This document shows positions 9,071 to 18,610 of a stretch of DNA of 64,000 nt, in pieces; position 1 is the stretch's first letter, and every line of letters starts with the position of its first letter. The notes under the pieces were generated by a model. The model was not told the origin of the DNA, did not search any database, and saw only the letters and a program-made list of their open reading frames with translations. The DNA is taken from positions 1 to 64,000 of the forward strand of contig NZ_FONQ01000003.1 in NCBI RefSeq assembly GCF_900112975.1, given 5' to 3'. Position numbers and translations under genes: made by a program. The DNA comes from Flavobacterium xueshanense (lineage in GTDB: Bacteria > Bacteroidota > Bacteroidia > Flavobacteriales > Flavobacteriaceae).

Positions 9071-11539
9071 TTATAACTTCGCAGTCAATTTCACATTAAA
9101 AACTCTGGTGGTCATATAATTAGGAATTGCATATTGATTTTTAGAATATACATCGCGAACCCAAGTATTTGTGATGGCATTTTGATTGTCAAAAAGATTA
9201 AAAATCTCTAAACCTATCGCCAACTCTTTAAAGTCCTTAAACCAACCCGTATTCTTTTTTACGGTTGTATTATCGATAAAAACTTTAGAGAAGCCTACAT
9301 CCACACGGCGGTAATCATTCAACCTATTTTGGTACAGATAAGCATCTGCATACGATGGCGAACCACCAGGCAATCCAGTATTGTAAATTAAATTCAGGTA
9401 CAATTTTAAGCTTGGAATATTAGGCATGTAATCTTGAAACAAAAGCCCAAATTTCAACCTTTGATCTGTAGGTCGGGCAATATATCCTCTATCATTACTG
9501 TTTTCTTCTGTTTTCAAATAACCAAAACTAAACCACGATTCTGTCCCGGGTACAAACTCTCCGTTCAATCGAATATCCAATCCTTGCGCGTACGCTGTAG
9601 CATTATTGTTGGCAGCGTAACGAATGCGAACATTGTCAATCGTATAGGTATTTACATCCGTTAGCGATTTATAATACAACTCCGAAACCAATTTAAAAGG
9701 ACGTTCCCACATTTTGAAACTATAATCGTTCCCAAAAACAACATGAACAGATTGTTGCGCCTTCGTATTGGGTTGCACGATTCCCTCAGCATCCCTCAAT
9801 TCCCTGTAAAATGGAGGCTGATGGTATAATCCTCCCGAAAGTCTAAAAACCATATCTTTCTCCCAATCTGGTTTTATGGCAAATTGACCTCTGGGGCTAA
9901 AAGTAATTTGGGATTTTCCTGCTGTAGTAGAGCATGTAACTTCCCAATTGTGCAAACGCACGCCAGCATTATACCAAACTTCACTCGAACCAATATTCAA
10001 TTTTAAACTCCATTGACCATAACCCGAAAATCTATTGATGTCGTTCAAATTAGTCGCCCGGATATTTTGATACGGAACAAGCGGTCCAGTGTAAGGCGAA
10101 TACGGTTGATCATTTTTAGCCAAATCAATAATTGGTGGATTCAATGAAAAACCAGCCGAATCAATTACCTCCCACTCTATTATTCTGTCACGAATGGATT
10201 CTCGTGTATATTTAATTCCCCATTCAAATTGGTTTTCTTTCCAATCGTGAAATCCTTTTATCTCTGTATTTACAATTAAGGCATCCAAATCATTTCTGGC
10301 ATGACTCAACTGAGAATTAATTCCTCTTGTAAAAGCAACTTCTCCAAACGTTTCTGATCCAATACTGGAATCCACTTCGCCTAAACGATATTGGGCGAAA
10401 ATATCAAAATATTCTTGTTCTAAAGTCTGAAAAACTGAACCAATAAATTTCAAAGTAAAGTTATCCGAAAGATTAAAAGTTGTCTTTAAAGCTCCAAAAT
10501 AAGTATCGTATTTATCTTTTTCCTGACCTTCATAGAAAACAGTCAGTGTCATAGGATTGTTTATCGTTCCAAAATTAGTCTGTCTCGTCAATGGCTGATA
10601 TTGGTATTTATTTTGAGAAATATTTCCCAGAAAACTCCATTGCCATTTGGCCGACGGCTGATAGTTTATATTGGTTTGAATATCCGCAAAGGATGGCGTA
10701 AAATTCGTTTGCGTTTCTTGACTATTTACTAAAAGGCTGTTGTTTCGGTATCGAACTCCCGTTACCGCAGCCCACTTTTTATTTTTGGAAACCGCATCAA
10801 CCGAAAGGCTTCCGCCAAGAAAACTCGCTTCAACGCTTGCGCCAAATCTAATCGGCTTCCTGTAAGTAATGTCTAAAACAGACGATAATTTATCTCCAAA
10901 CTTCGCCTGAAAACCACCAGCCGAGAAATCAACATTTTGAACTAAATCCGTATTGATAAAACTCAATCCTTCTTGTTGTCCCGAACGAATTAGAAACGGG
11001 CGATAGACTTCAATTTCATTAACATAAACCAAATTCTCATCATAATTTCCACCACGCACGGCATATTGCGTACTCAATTCGTTATTAGAATTTACTCCAG
11101 GTAGGGTTTTCAAAATGTTTTCGATACCAGCATTAGCGCCCGGAATTTTTCGGATCATTTCAGGCTCAATTGTAAAGACACCCTGAATTAACTTTCTGTT
11201 CTTCGATGTCACAATCACTTCCCCCATTTGTTCTTCCCGATCACTCATCACTGGGTTAAACTCTTTTTGTTCATTGGAATCCAAAGAAAAAATTACCGTT
11301 ATTTTTTTTAACGAGACATGCGTAAAAACTAGCGTTACTTTTTGGTTCGCAGGGACTTTTATATCGTAAAATCCATTTTTATTGGATTGAGTGCCAATAC
11401 TGGAATACGAAACATTTACGTTTTCTACCGGTTGATTGTTTTTGTCTAAAATAACTCCTTTTATTCTAGCCGTTTGGGCCAAAAAAGGTAGGCTTGCGAA
11501 GCAAAAAAAGAAAACAAAAATTAATTTATTAGTGCTCAA
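9071..11539 (-). CDS. TonB-dependent outer-membrane receptor
   Basis: 822 residues. A signal peptide (about 1-21, ending FLAQ) is followed by a carboxypeptidase-like regulatory beta-sandwich (about 22-105, ARIKGVILDKNNQPVENVNV). Next come a plug domain (about 110-230, with GEVIVTSKNR and IENILKTLPGVNSNNELS) and a long beta-barrel to the C-terminal KLTAKL. This is the standard Bacteroidota layout for TonB-energised uptake. No SusD partner is adjacent, so the ligand may be a siderophore, metal or peptide rather than a glycan; this cannot be told. It lies 12 bases behind an M23 peptidase gene on the same strand, so the two form an operon. Confidence 0.92.
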   Translation of the reverse strand: MSTNKLIFVFFFCFASLPFLAQTARIKGVILDKNNQPVENVNVSYSSIGTQSNKNGFYDIKVPANQKVTLVFTHVSLKKITVIFSLDSNEQKEFNPVMSDREEQMGEVIVTSKNRKLIQGVFTIEPEMIRKIPGANAGIENILKTLPGVNSNNELSTQYAVRGGNYDENLVYVNEIEVYRPFLIRSGQQEGLSFINTDLVQNVDFSAGGFQAKFGDKLSSVLDITYRKPIRFGASVEASFLGGSLSVDAVSKNKKWAAVTGVRYRNNSLLVNSQETQTNFTPSFADIQTNINYQPSAKWQWSFLGNISQNKYQYQPLTRQTNFGTINNPMTLTVFYEGQEKDKYDTYFGALKTTFNLSDNFTLKFIGSVFQTLEQEYFDIFAQYRLGEVDSSIGSETFGEVAFTRGINSQLSHARNDLDALIVNTEIKGFHDWKENQFEWGIKYTRESIRDRIIEWEVIDSAGFSLNPPIIDLAKNDQPYSPYTGPLVPYQNIRATNLNDINRFSGYGQWSLKLNIGSSEVWYNAGVRLHNWEVTCSTTAGKSQITFSPRGQFAIKPDWEKDMVFRLSGGLYHQPPFYRELRDAEGIVQPNTKAQQSVHVVFGNDYSFKMWERPFKLVSELYYKSLTDVNTYTIDNVRIRYAANNNATAYAQGLDIRLNGEFVPGTESWFSFGYLKTEENSNDRGYIARPTDQRLKFGLLFQDYMPNIPSLKLYLNLIYNTGLPGGSPSYADAYLYQNRLNDYRRVDVGFSKVFIDNTTVKKNTGWFKDFKELAIGLEIFNLFDNQNAITNTWVRDVYSKNQYAIPNYMTTRVFNVKLTAKL

Positions 11540-11551
11540 GTTATTTGGTTT

Positions 11552-13249
11552 TTATTTTTTTAGGCTTATAAAAAAACGCGTTTCGTAGGTTGTCGAATTT
11601 CCTACATTATCCATCACCACAACTTTTAAATCATTGGCACCGTCAGCAACAATTCCATCACTGAAATAATGAGTTAATTTTCTGGTTTTATTATCGTATT
11701 CGAATAATACCCATTTTCCGTTTAAAAAGCCATTGTATGATTTTATACCTGACAATTCATCGTAAATGGAAAGCTGAATTGTTTTTTGCTCGCTAATCCA
11801 TTTTCCTTGTACGGGAACGGCCATGCTTATTTTTGGTGCAACCATATCCGAAACCAATGCATATTTACCTAAAATTTTAACCTTCGTATTGAAAACGTTG
11901 TCCTTTCTATAGGTGGGATTGTAATTTATTTTTTTTCCTTCGATTCTGCCGATAAATATTTTTTCTCTTTGAGCTTCAGTAGATTTTGTGTCTTCAATTG
12001 AAACTGTAAAATTCGTATGCGCAGGAACAGTATCATCATGTAAAAATAATGTGTCATTTTTTACATCAAAATTCAAATCAAAATCTTCATAAAAAGTTCC
12101 AGCAGGGAAGAAAACCGACATATTTGCTAAAGTGAAATTGCTGTCTTTGTTTGCTCTTACAAAATAATTTGATTGCAATGACTCCTTAAGGATTACGGTA
12201 GGCAGAACATCATATTTGATGGGAATTGCTATTATTTTTTTGTTTCCAAAGAAATCCGAAACTTCAATGCGATATTGAGATGCTAAATTAGGACTTACTT
12301 GTAAAATCCCTTTATTTTCATCGGCTTGAATGAAACTCAAATTATATGGGTTTTTCATGAATAATTTCTGAACCCGTTGCTTCATTTTCTTGTATCGTGA
12401 ATAATCAATTAGCGCGTTGATGTAACGCATGTCATCAAATGAATAGGTATTAAATTCATATCCATAATTTGCTTTTCCATTATAAAAAGACTGTACTTTA
12501 TACACTCCGTTATAATTAAACGAAACGTCGTCTGTGTCATAACCCGAAATGCCAAAACCTATTGAACCATTTGCAATTACTTTATCTGAAATATATGTGC
12601 CGTCTTTTTGCAACGAAACATTCAGTAATAAAGGTCGTTTCGATTGATTAACAGTCGTTTTCGAATCTAAAGGATATACATAAACTCCGGAAACAACTGG
12701 TTTCTTTGTATCCTTTAAAAATTTATTGAACCCAAAAAGCATCGGATTGATTATGAATTCTGTCTTAGAATCACGAAATTCAAAATGCAAATGCGGTCCT
12801 TCTGAAGCTCCTGTATTTCCAGAAAAAGCAATAATTTCTCCTTTTTTTACCACCATTTCATCTGGCTTAAAAAACATTTCGATTTCAAATGATTGTTCTT
12901 TGTAATGCGTTTTATTGATGTAGTTTTCTATTTCACCATTGGCCATTTTTAAATGTCCATAAACCGAAGTATATCCATTAAGATGGTTGATGTAAATTGT
13001 TTTTCCGTTTCCAAAAGTAGATATCTTTATTCTTGACACATAGCCATCAGCCACTGCGTACACTTTTAATCCTTCTTTTTGTTGTGTTCTTAAATCAAAA
13101 CCTGCATGAAAATGATTGGGTCTTAACTCGCCAAAATTCCCGGATAATTGCATCGGAATATCTAAAGGTGATCTGAAATAATCTTTTGGATAGTCAACTT
13201 GTGCAAAAACAGCAGTACAGAAAAATAAAAAATATACAGAAAATCTCAT
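11552..13249 (-). CDS. M23 family metallopeptidase (LytM-type)
   Basis: 565 residues with a signal peptide (ending about residue 16, FAQ). The peptidase domain is unusually near the N-terminus. It has the zinc motif HAGFD near residue 48 and HLHFEF near 152, both intact, plus GYTSVYGHLK. About 350 further residues are beta-rich and look like accessory Ig-like domains. LytM enzymes cut peptide cross-links in peptidoglycan or other glycine-rich peptides in the periplasm. The gene heads a two-gene operon with the TonB receptor. Confidence 0.88.
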   Translation of the reverse strand: MRFSVYFLFFCTAVFAQVDYPKDYFRSPLDIPMQLSGNFGELRPNHFHAGFDLRTQQKEGLKVYAVADGYVSRIKISTFGNGKTIYINHLNGYTSVYGHLKMANGEIENYINKTHYKEQSFEIEMFFKPDEMVVKKGEIIAFSGNTGASEGPHLHFEFRDSKTEFIINPMLFGFNKFLKDTKKPVVSGVYVYPLDSKTTVNQSKRPLLLNVSLQKDGTYISDKVIANGSIGFGISGYDTDDVSFNYNGVYKVQSFYNGKANYGYEFNTYSFDDMRYINALIDYSRYKKMKQRVQKLFMKNPYNLSFIQADENKGILQVSPNLASQYRIEVSDFFGNKKIIAIPIKYDVLPTVILKESLQSNYFVRANKDSNFTLANMSVFFPAGTFYEDFDLNFDVKNDTLFLHDDTVPAHTNFTVSIEDTKSTEAQREKIFIGRIEGKKINYNPTYRKDNVFNTKVKILGKYALVSDMVAPKISMAVPVQGKWISEQKTIQLSIYDELSGIKSYNGFLNGKWVLFEYDNKTRKLTHYFSDGIVADGANDLKVVVMDNVGNSTTYETRFFISLKK

Positions 13250-13365
13250 GGTTTACATTTTTGCTAAGATAAAAAAAGTATTCAAATCATCACTAAAAAA
13301 AACAGTTCGTAACCATTTGTACAACTGATATTTAATTAATTTAATGCAAAAAAAATAATAAAATA

Positions 13366-13395
13366 TTGCAAAATTAAAAAGGAATACTAACTTTG
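13366..13395 (+). promoter_or_regulatory. Bacteroidota-type promoter for the coiled-coil/zapA operon
   Basis: TTG at 13366-13368 and TAACTTTG at 13388-13395 are separated by 19 bases, matching the TTG-N19-TAnnTTTG housekeeping promoter of Bacteroidota. The first ATG of the operon follows at 13424, giving a leader of about 20 bases. Confidence 0.75.
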
Positions 13396-13423
13396 TATGA
13401 TTATGTAATGAATAAGATATATA

Positions 13424-13714
13424 ATGAGTGCGATTGCAGAAATTATTGATACTCTTGAAAATAAAGTCGAAAAACTTTTCAATAAAATGAAAGTTTTAGA
13501 GAAAAATAATCAAGATTTGAAAAACGAATTAATAAAAACTGCATCCATAATACAAAGTCAGTCACAAGAGATTGAAGCGCTGAAAACGCAGTATGAAACT
13601 CTAAAAGTAGCAAATACATTACTAGGCAGTGACGACAATAAAAGAGATACGAAGCTTAAAATAAATTCATTAATTCGCGAAATTGATTACTGTATAGCGC
13701 AGCTATCAGATTAA
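13424..13714 (+). CDS. Small coiled-coil protein upstream of zapA
   Basis: 96 residues, almost entirely a predicted coiled coil (IDTLENKVEKLFNKMKVLEK onwards, with regular hydrophobic heptads to about residue 70). It has no signal peptide. It lies 8 bases upstream of zapA behind a good promoter. A short coiled coil beside ZapA suggests a role with the division apparatus, similar in idea to ZapB, but I see no sequence proof of homology to ZapB. The function is an inference from position and shape. Confidence 0.75.
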   Translation: MSAIAEIIDTLENKVEKLFNKMKVLEKNNQDLKNELIKTASIIQSQSQEIEALKTQYETLKVANTLLGSDDNKRDTKLKINSLIREIDYCIAQLSD

Positions 13715-13722
13715 TAAAAGAT

Positions 13723-14016
13723 ATGGACGAAAAGCTTAAAATTAAAATATCAATCGCAGATAGAGTTTACCCGTTAACGGTTGATTTCTCGCAGGAAGAA
13801 GGTCTTAGAAGCGCTTCGAAAAAGATTGATAAAATGATTAAGCAATTTGAAGAAAATTACGCTGTTCGTGACAAACAAGATGTTTTGGCAATGTGTGCCT
13901 TACAATTTGCCTCACAAACAGAACAAAAACAAATTGATAATGCCATTGACGGAGAAGCTACCATTGAAAGAATAAAAAAAATCAATGCGGTTTTAGATCA
14001 ATATCTCGACAAATAA
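13723..14016 (+). CDS. zapA: Cell division protein ZapA
   Basis: 97 residues with the ZapA N-terminal domain (KLKIKISIADRVYPLTVDFS) followed by a helical part (LAMCALQFASQTEQKQ). The length matches the family. ZapA crosslinks FtsZ filaments at midcell. The gene is second in an operon with a coiled-coil gene and is followed by the 6S RNA gene, the same zapA-6S order seen in many bacteria. Confidence 0.88.
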   Translation: MDEKLKIKISIADRVYPLTVDFSQEEGLRSASKKIDKMIKQFEENYAVRDKQDVLAMCALQFASQTEQKQIDNAIDGEATIERIKKINAVLDQYLDK

Positions 14017-14030
14017 ACGTTCTTTACAAA

Positions 14031-14204
14031 AACTAAGATACTGCCTACATTAGTTCATATTTGGTAAACTCAACACTAACAATTTAGAATGAGCAAATCA
14101 TCACTACTAAAGCATGCCACGCTCCGGCGAGGAAACTTGAACAGTGAGTTAGCTCAAAACTTGTCTTTTCGAGTTTATTCAATCACTCTAATGTAGGCTT
14201 TTTT
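14031..14204 (+). ncRNA. ssrS: 6S RNA (6S-Flavo type)
   Basis: Between zapA and rny there is a stretch without an open frame. It opens with GCCTACATTAG (14043-14053) and ends with the exact complement CTAATGTAGGC (14188-14198), followed by a T run. The two ends thus form a closing stem around about 135 bases, the size and shape of 6S RNA, which binds RNA polymerase. The position next to zapA is the classical one, and a 6S-Flavo family is known in this group. The exact 5' end (14031-14043) is a guess. Confidence 0.75.
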
Positions 14205-14224
14205 ATACATAAATTTTAACAAAC

Positions 14225-15790
14225 ATGGACAACATATTAACGATTATTATTTCAGGAATTATAGGTATTGCGGGAGGTTTTGCTATCGCCAAATTGATAG
14301 AAAAAAGCAATATTTCAAACTTAATTAAAAATTCAAAAAAAGAGGCTGCATCCATTTTGAAAGATGCTAATCTGGAAGCTGAAAACATTAAAAAAGATAA
14401 AATTCTACAAGCAAAAGAGAAATTTATTGAATTAAAATCAGAACATGAACAAGTTATTTTATCCCGTGATAAAAAAGTTGCTGAGATAGAAAAAAGAGTT
14501 CGTGATAAAGAATCTCAAATATCTAACGAGTTATCAAAAGCTAAAAAAGTAAACGATGATTTCGAAACCAAAACTTTAGAATACGCGACTAAAATTGAAA
14601 ATCTAGATAAGAAACAATCTGAAGTTGACAAATTACACAAAAGTCAATTGCAACAGTTAGAAGTTATATCTGGTTTATCTGCTGAAGAAGCTAAAGATCA
14701 ATTGGTAGAAGGACTGAAAGCAGAAGCTAAAAGCAAAGCAATGTCTCACATTCAAGATACTATTGAAGAGGCAAAATTGACAGCACAACAAGAAGCTAAA
14801 AAAATCATCATCAATACCATTCAACGAGTAGGAACTGAAGAAGCAGTAGAAAACTGTGTTTCGGTATTCAACATTGAATCAGATGATGTAAAAGGTAGAA
14901 TTATTGGTCGTGAAGGAAGAAATATTCGCGCACTGGAAGCTGCAACCGGAGTAGAGATTATTGTAGATGACACACCGGAAGCGATTATCCTTTCTTGTTT
15001 TGATCCTGTACGTAGAGAAATTGCACGATTGGCATTACATAAATTAGTTACTGACGGTAGAATTCACCCAGCTAGAATTGAAGAAGTAGTAGCAAAAACT
15101 GCTAAACAAATTGACGATGAAATTATAGAAGTTGGTAAACGTACCGTTATCGATTTAGGAATTCACGGATTGCATCCTGAATTGATTAAAGTGGTAGGAC
15201 GCATGAAGTACCGTTCTTCTTACGGACAAAATTTATTACAACACTCCCGTGAAGTTTCTAAGCTTTGTGGAATCATGGCTGCTGAGCTTGGACTTAACGT
15301 AAAGCTGGCTAAAAGAGCCGGTTTATTGCACGATATTGGTAAAGTTCCAGATGCCGAAAGCGATTTACCACACGCTTTATTAGGAATGCAGTGGGCAGAG
15401 AAATACGGTGAAAAAGAAGAGGTTTGCAACGCTATTGGGGCTCACCACGATGAAATTGAAATGAAATCATTATTATCACCAATCATTCAGGTTTGTGATG
15501 CTATTTCTGGAGCTAGACCGGGAGCAAGAAGACAAGTATTGGATTCTTATATTCAACGTTTGAAAGACCTTGAAGAAGTGGCTTACGGATTCAGCGGTGT
15601 GAAAAATGCTTATGCTATTCAAGCGGGTAGAGAGCTTCGTGTAATTGTGGAAAGTGAAAAAGTTTCGGATGAAAATGCTGCAAGCTTATCTTTTGATATC
15701 TCCCAAAAAATACAAACGGAAATGACTTATCCTGGGCAGGTCAAAGTAACTGTTATTCGTGAAACAAGAGCAGTGAATATTGCTAAATAA
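14225..15790 (+). CDS. rny: Ribonuclease Y
   Basis: 521 residues in the standard RNase Y layout. An N-terminal membrane anchor (about 4-24, [20 protein letters not shown]) is followed by a long coiled coil (about 30-190). A KH domain lies near 215-280 ([19 protein letters not shown]) and an HD domain contains the catalytic pair in LLHDIGK near 367. The family starts degradation of mRNA by endonucleolytic cuts at the membrane. All catalytic and RNA-binding motifs are intact. It follows the 6S RNA gene and ends at a hairpin shared with the convergent xerD. Confidence 0.95.
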   Translation: MDNILTIIISGIIGIAGGFAIAKLIEKSNISNLIKNSKKEAASILKDANLEAENIKKDKILQAKEKFIELKSEHEQVILSRDKKVAEIEKRVRDKESQISNELSKAKKVNDDFETKTLEYATKIENLDKKQSEVDKLHKSQLQQLEVISGLSAEEAKDQLVEGLKAEAKSKAMSHIQDTIEEAKLTAQQEAKKIIINTIQRVGTEEAVENCVSVFNIESDDVKGRIIGREGRNIRALEAATGVEIIVDDTPEAIILSCFDPVRREIARLALHKLVTDGRIHPARIEEVVAKTAKQIDDEIIEVGKRTVIDLGIHGLHPELIKVVGRMKYRSSYGQNLLQHSREVSKLCGIMAAELGLNVKLAKRAGLLHDIGKVPDAESDLPHALLGMQWAEKYGEKEEVCNAIGAHHDEIEMKSLLSPIIQVCDAISGARPGARRQVLDSYIQRLKDLEEVAYGFSGVKNAYAIQAGRELRVIVESEKVSDENAASLSFDISQKIQTEMTYPGQVKVTVIRETRAVNIAK

Positions 15791-15813
15791 AACAAAGTCA
15801 ATCTTTAAAATAG

Positions 15814-15850
15814 AAAGACGTATTGATATAAAATCGATGCGTCTTTTTTT
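15814..15850. terminator. Terminator between rny and xerD
   Basis: AAAGACG (15814-15820) pairs with CGTCTTT (15840-15846), followed by more T. The inner loop contains ATTGAT/ATCGAT, which can extend the stem. It lies between two convergent genes and has T-rich flanks on both sides, so it can serve both. Confidence 0.7.
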
Positions 15851-15869
15851 ATTTTATAATGCAGCAATG

Positions 15870-16781
15870 TTATTTGTCGTCCAACAATTTCCTTGGATGA
15901 AATGAATTCAGAACATTTGCTAGAAACCTTCTGTCAAGGTGCACATATATCTCTGTGGTAGTTATGGATTCATGACCAAGCATCAACTGTATCGAACGCA
16001 AATCAGCACCATTTTCAAGAAGATGAGTCGCAAAAGAATGACGTAAAGTATGTGGACTGATTGTTTTATAAAGATCAATTTTTACAGCCAAGTTCTTGAT
16101 AATCGTAAAAATCATAGCTCGTGTCAATTGTTTTCCTCTTCTATTTAAAAACAATGTGTCTTCAAAACCCTTTTGAATCGTAAGATGTTTTCGAATAGTA
16201 TTCCTATACATCTGAATGTATTTTTGCGTAAAATCACTGATTGGAACGAAACGTTGTTTATTCCCTTTCCCAGTTATTTTGATAAAACCTTCATCAAAAA
16301 ATAAATCCGATATTTTTAATGCAATTAGTTCCGAAACCCGAAGTCCGCAACCATAGAGGGTTTCAAGTATGGCGCGATTGCGCTCTCCTTCATTGGTGGT
16401 CAAATCAACAGCCGCGATAAGTCTATCAATCTCTTCTACAGATAATGTATCCGGAAGTTTCCGTCCTGTTTTAGGTGTTTCGATTAGTTCTAACGGATTG
16501 TCTATTCTATAATCTTCAAAAATCAAATAGCTGAAAAAACTTTTCAGACCGGAAATAATTCTGGCTTGCGAACGTGGATTGACTTCTTTTGAAACGCTAT
16601 AAATAAACTGCTGGACCGTTTCATCACTAATTTTAATTGGGGAAACATCGATTTCATTTGTCTCTAAAAAAAGGCGCAAACGTTCAATATCAAAAGAATA
16701 GTTTTCTATTGTATTCTTCGATAAACCGCGTTCAATTTTCAAATACGATTGATAATTTTTTATATAGCTGTCCCAATTCAT
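15870..16781 (-). CDS. xerD: Tyrosine recombinase XerD
   Basis: 303 residues. A SAM-like N-terminal DNA-binding domain (about 5-95) precedes the catalytic domain. The catalytic residues are visible: Arg in GCGLRVSEL, Lys in ITGKGNKQRF, HTLRHSFATHLLENGADLR, GHESITTTE, and the nucleophile Tyr in EIYVHLD. Such recombinases resolve chromosome dimers at dif near the terminus. Its length and the intact motif set fit a housekeeping Xer protein rather than a mobile-element integrase. It is convergent with rny. Confidence 0.92.
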   Translation of the reverse strand: MNWDSYIKNYQSYLKIERGLSKNTIENYSFDIERLRLFLETNEIDVSPIKISDETVQQFIYSVSKEVNPRSQARIISGLKSFFSYLIFEDYRIDNPLELIETPKTGRKLPDTLSVEEIDRLIAAVDLTTNEGERNRAILETLYGCGLRVSELIALKISDLFFDEGFIKITGKGNKQRFVPISDFTQKYIQMYRNTIRKHLTIQKGFEDTLFLNRRGKQLTRAMIFTIIKNLAVKIDLYKTISPHTLRHSFATHLLENGADLRSIQLMLGHESITTTEIYVHLDRRFLANVLNSFHPRKLLDDK

Positions 16782-16810
16782 GGTTACAAAGTAACTCTTT
16801 TTTGAGGATA

Positions 16811-16836
16811 AAAAAACCTCCCAGATTGGGAGGTTT
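16811..16836 (-). terminator. Terminator of the barrel gene at 16858
   Basis: A perfect 9-bp stem (AAACCTCCC with GGGAGGTTT, loop of 5) lies 22 bases behind the barrel gene stop. On the minus strand it is followed by TTTTATCC. Confidence 0.8.
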
Positions 16837-16857
16837 AGAAATTTACTTCAAGAAATA

Positions 16858-17475
16858 TTAAAATTTATATCCTAAAGATACAGAGAAAACAGAATTCTTA
16901 ATTTTAGAATCATCTCCAGGCTCAGTTTTAGCGATATTAGATAAACCAAGGTTGTATCTTAAACCAGCAGATAATTTTTCTGTGAAATCGTATCCTGCAC
17001 CTACATTAACACCAAAATCTACCGACTCAAATTGATCTTTTGCATCCTCTTCAGCAGAAATACCATCTACGGTTGCTTTTACTTTAGCAGCAGTTAAAAA
17101 CCCTACTTGTGGACCAAATTCAATATTAAATTTCTCAGCGGCATAGTACTTTAGCATTAATGGTACGTTTAAATAGGATAAATTAAAATCTACATCGGCA
17201 GTATAAACCGTTCCGTTTACATCTTGTTGAATATTATCTACTTTTGCTCCTTGAGTTGAAAACAGTACTTCCGGCTGAAGGGTAACTTTATCTGATAATT
17301 TTATAGCAACAAAACCACCCAAATGAAATCCTGTTTTCGATTTCAAATCTAAGCCTTCAATGTCACCTTCAAAATTTGCGATATTTAATCCGCCTTTAAA
17401 ACCGAATTTTGCTTCTTGCGCATTAGCTAACCCAAAAGCAAATACTGCCGCAGCTGTTAAAATAATCCTTTTCAT
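16858..17475 (-). CDS. Outer-membrane beta-barrel protein (PorT-like porin family)
   Basis: 205 residues. A signal peptide (1-19, ending ANA) is followed by FGFKGGLNIANFEGD and alternating beta-strand segments. LQPEVLFSTQGAK is the family-typical block, and the protein ends with SVSLGYKF, an aromatic C-terminus usual for barrels. It should form a small eight-strand barrel in the outer membrane; the function is unknown. It resembles the plus-strand barrel protein at 18611 over its length. Its upstream region shares a 39-base block with that of the next barrel gene. Confidence 0.85.
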   Translation of the reverse strand: MKRIILTAAAVFAFGLANAQEAKFGFKGGLNIANFEGDIEGLDLKSKTGFHLGGFVAIKLSDKVTLQPEVLFSTQGAKVDNIQQDVNGTVYTADVDFNLSYLNVPLMLKYYAAEKFNIEFGPQVGFLTAAKVKATVDGISAEEDAKDQFESVDFGVNVGAGYDFTEKLSAGLRYNLGLSNIAKTEPGDDSKIKNSVFSVSLGYKF

Positions 17476-17519
17476 TTTTAAATTTTAATTTGTTTATATG
17501 ATATAAAATTATAATAAAT

Positions 17520-17558
17520 TTAAAGTAATATACTTCTTATAAAAACAAGTTATTAACA
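17520..17558 (-). promoter_or_regulatory. Shared upstream block, copy 1 (barrel gene at 16858)
   Basis: This 39-base stretch matches 18237-18275 at 33 of 39 positions without gaps. Both copies contain AAGTTATTAACA and TTAAAGTAATA. On the minus strand it reads TGTTAATAACTTG and then, 17 bases later, TTACTTTA, a loose fit to the TTG/TAnnTTTG promoter. It lies 45 bases upstream of the start codon. Confidence 0.55.
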
Positions 17559-17600
17559 ATATTCAAAAGATCTTAATAAATAATTCTTCCGATACAAATA

Positions 17601-18191
17601 TTACTTCTCCCATTTGCCACCACCCACATAAAATCCTAAATGGATTCCCACATAGGAATTAGCTACAGTTCCTTTATTATTACCATTAATATCTTGTAAA
17701 GTAGATTCAGGTACTAAATTATATTCTAATCCCATTCTGAATTTCCCCCATTCAAAACCACCTCGTACTAATCCTCCCATTTTACCGGCTGCATCTACAT
17801 TTACACCATTAGAATTATTTGTATCATCAAACGCTACATTTGCGATACTATAGTATCCCGCACCAGCACCTATGTAAGGAACAAAAGACTTCCCAGACGC
17901 ATTAAAATAATAATCATAAGTGGCAACATAAGAGCCATTAGCTGAGGCTTTTGCACTAGTAGTGGCACCAGAATCATTTACATCACGAACAATCGCAGCT
18001 ACTCCTATTCTTAAACCAACATTCATATTATCTTTGATGTTGTATTTTGGTTCCAAAGATAACAGTATACCGCCGCCGCCATTGGTAGGTACAATTCCTA
18101 AATCCAGACCAACTCTAAAACCACCTTCTTTTTGTGCATAGCCACTTAAACTTAATAAAGCGATAAATACCAATAAAATAATTTTTTTCAT
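17601..18191 (-). CDS. Outer-membrane beta-barrel protein
   Basis: 196 residues with a signal peptide (1-19, LLSLSGYAQ). The following strands (FRVGLDLGIVPTNGGGGILL, VGLRIGVAAIV, FVPYIGAGAGYYSIA) and the C-terminal VGIHLGFYVGGGKWEK indicate a small barrel. It differs from the PorT-like proteins on either side. Function is unknown. The upstream 39-base block it shares with the gene at 16858 suggests joint regulation of the two. Confidence 0.78.
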   Translation of the reverse strand: MKKIILLVFIALLSLSGYAQKEGGFRVGLDLGIVPTNGGGGILLSLEPKYNIKDNMNVGLRIGVAAIVRDVNDSGATTSAKASANGSYVATYDYYFNASGKSFVPYIGAGAGYYSIANVAFDDTNNSNGVNVDAAGKMGGLVRGGFEWGKFRMGLEYNLVPESTLQDINGNNKGTVANSYVGIHLGFYVGGGKWEK

Positions 18192-18610
18192 TTTTTTTTG
18201 ATTAGTTATGAATACGGATATAAAAGTATAGCAATTTTAAAGTAATACACTTCCTACCATTACAAGTTATTAACATTTTTATTGCAAATTTATCGTCAAC
18301 GTGGAGGTACTTTTGACACAATTATTTTTATTTAATTACAGCTATCAGTAAAATAATAGAAAAAAATATTTAAATAATCAAAAAATAGATCTAGAGATAA
18401 ACTACTGTACTGCATTAATTTAAAACAAAAAAAGTCTAATTTATATTTAAATTTTCATAAATAAGAACTCCAACTAATAATTTATCAATATTTTTGGACT
18501 AATATTTGCTTTTAGACTTAACAGATAATTAAGACAATAAATATCCAGCAAAATAGTTTTGATTAAGAGTCCTATTTCAGTAAAAACTAATTAATATTAA
18601 AAAACAAATT
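18192..18610. other. Long AT-rich intergenic stretch between divergent barrel genes
   Basis: The 419 bases hold no convincing open frame. They contain the shared promoter-like block for the leftward gene (18237-18275) and a TAGTTTTG box at 18554-18561 that may be the -7 element of the rightward gene. The centre (about 18300-18540) is very AT-rich and shows no repeat or RNA gene that I can recognise. Confidence 0.5.
18237..18275 (-). promoter_or_regulatory. Shared upstream block, copy 2 (barrel gene at 17601)
   Basis: Second copy of the 39-base block also present at 17520-17558, 33 of 39 identical. It is placed 46 bases before its start codon, nearly the same distance as in copy 1 (45). Conserved placement argues for a regulatory role rather than chance. 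Confidence 0.55.

Noticed and set aside
15870..16781. XerD-like recombinase as a mobile-element integrase
   Set aside because: Its length, full set of Xer motifs and backbone neighbours (rny, aroQ) point to the housekeeping recombinase.
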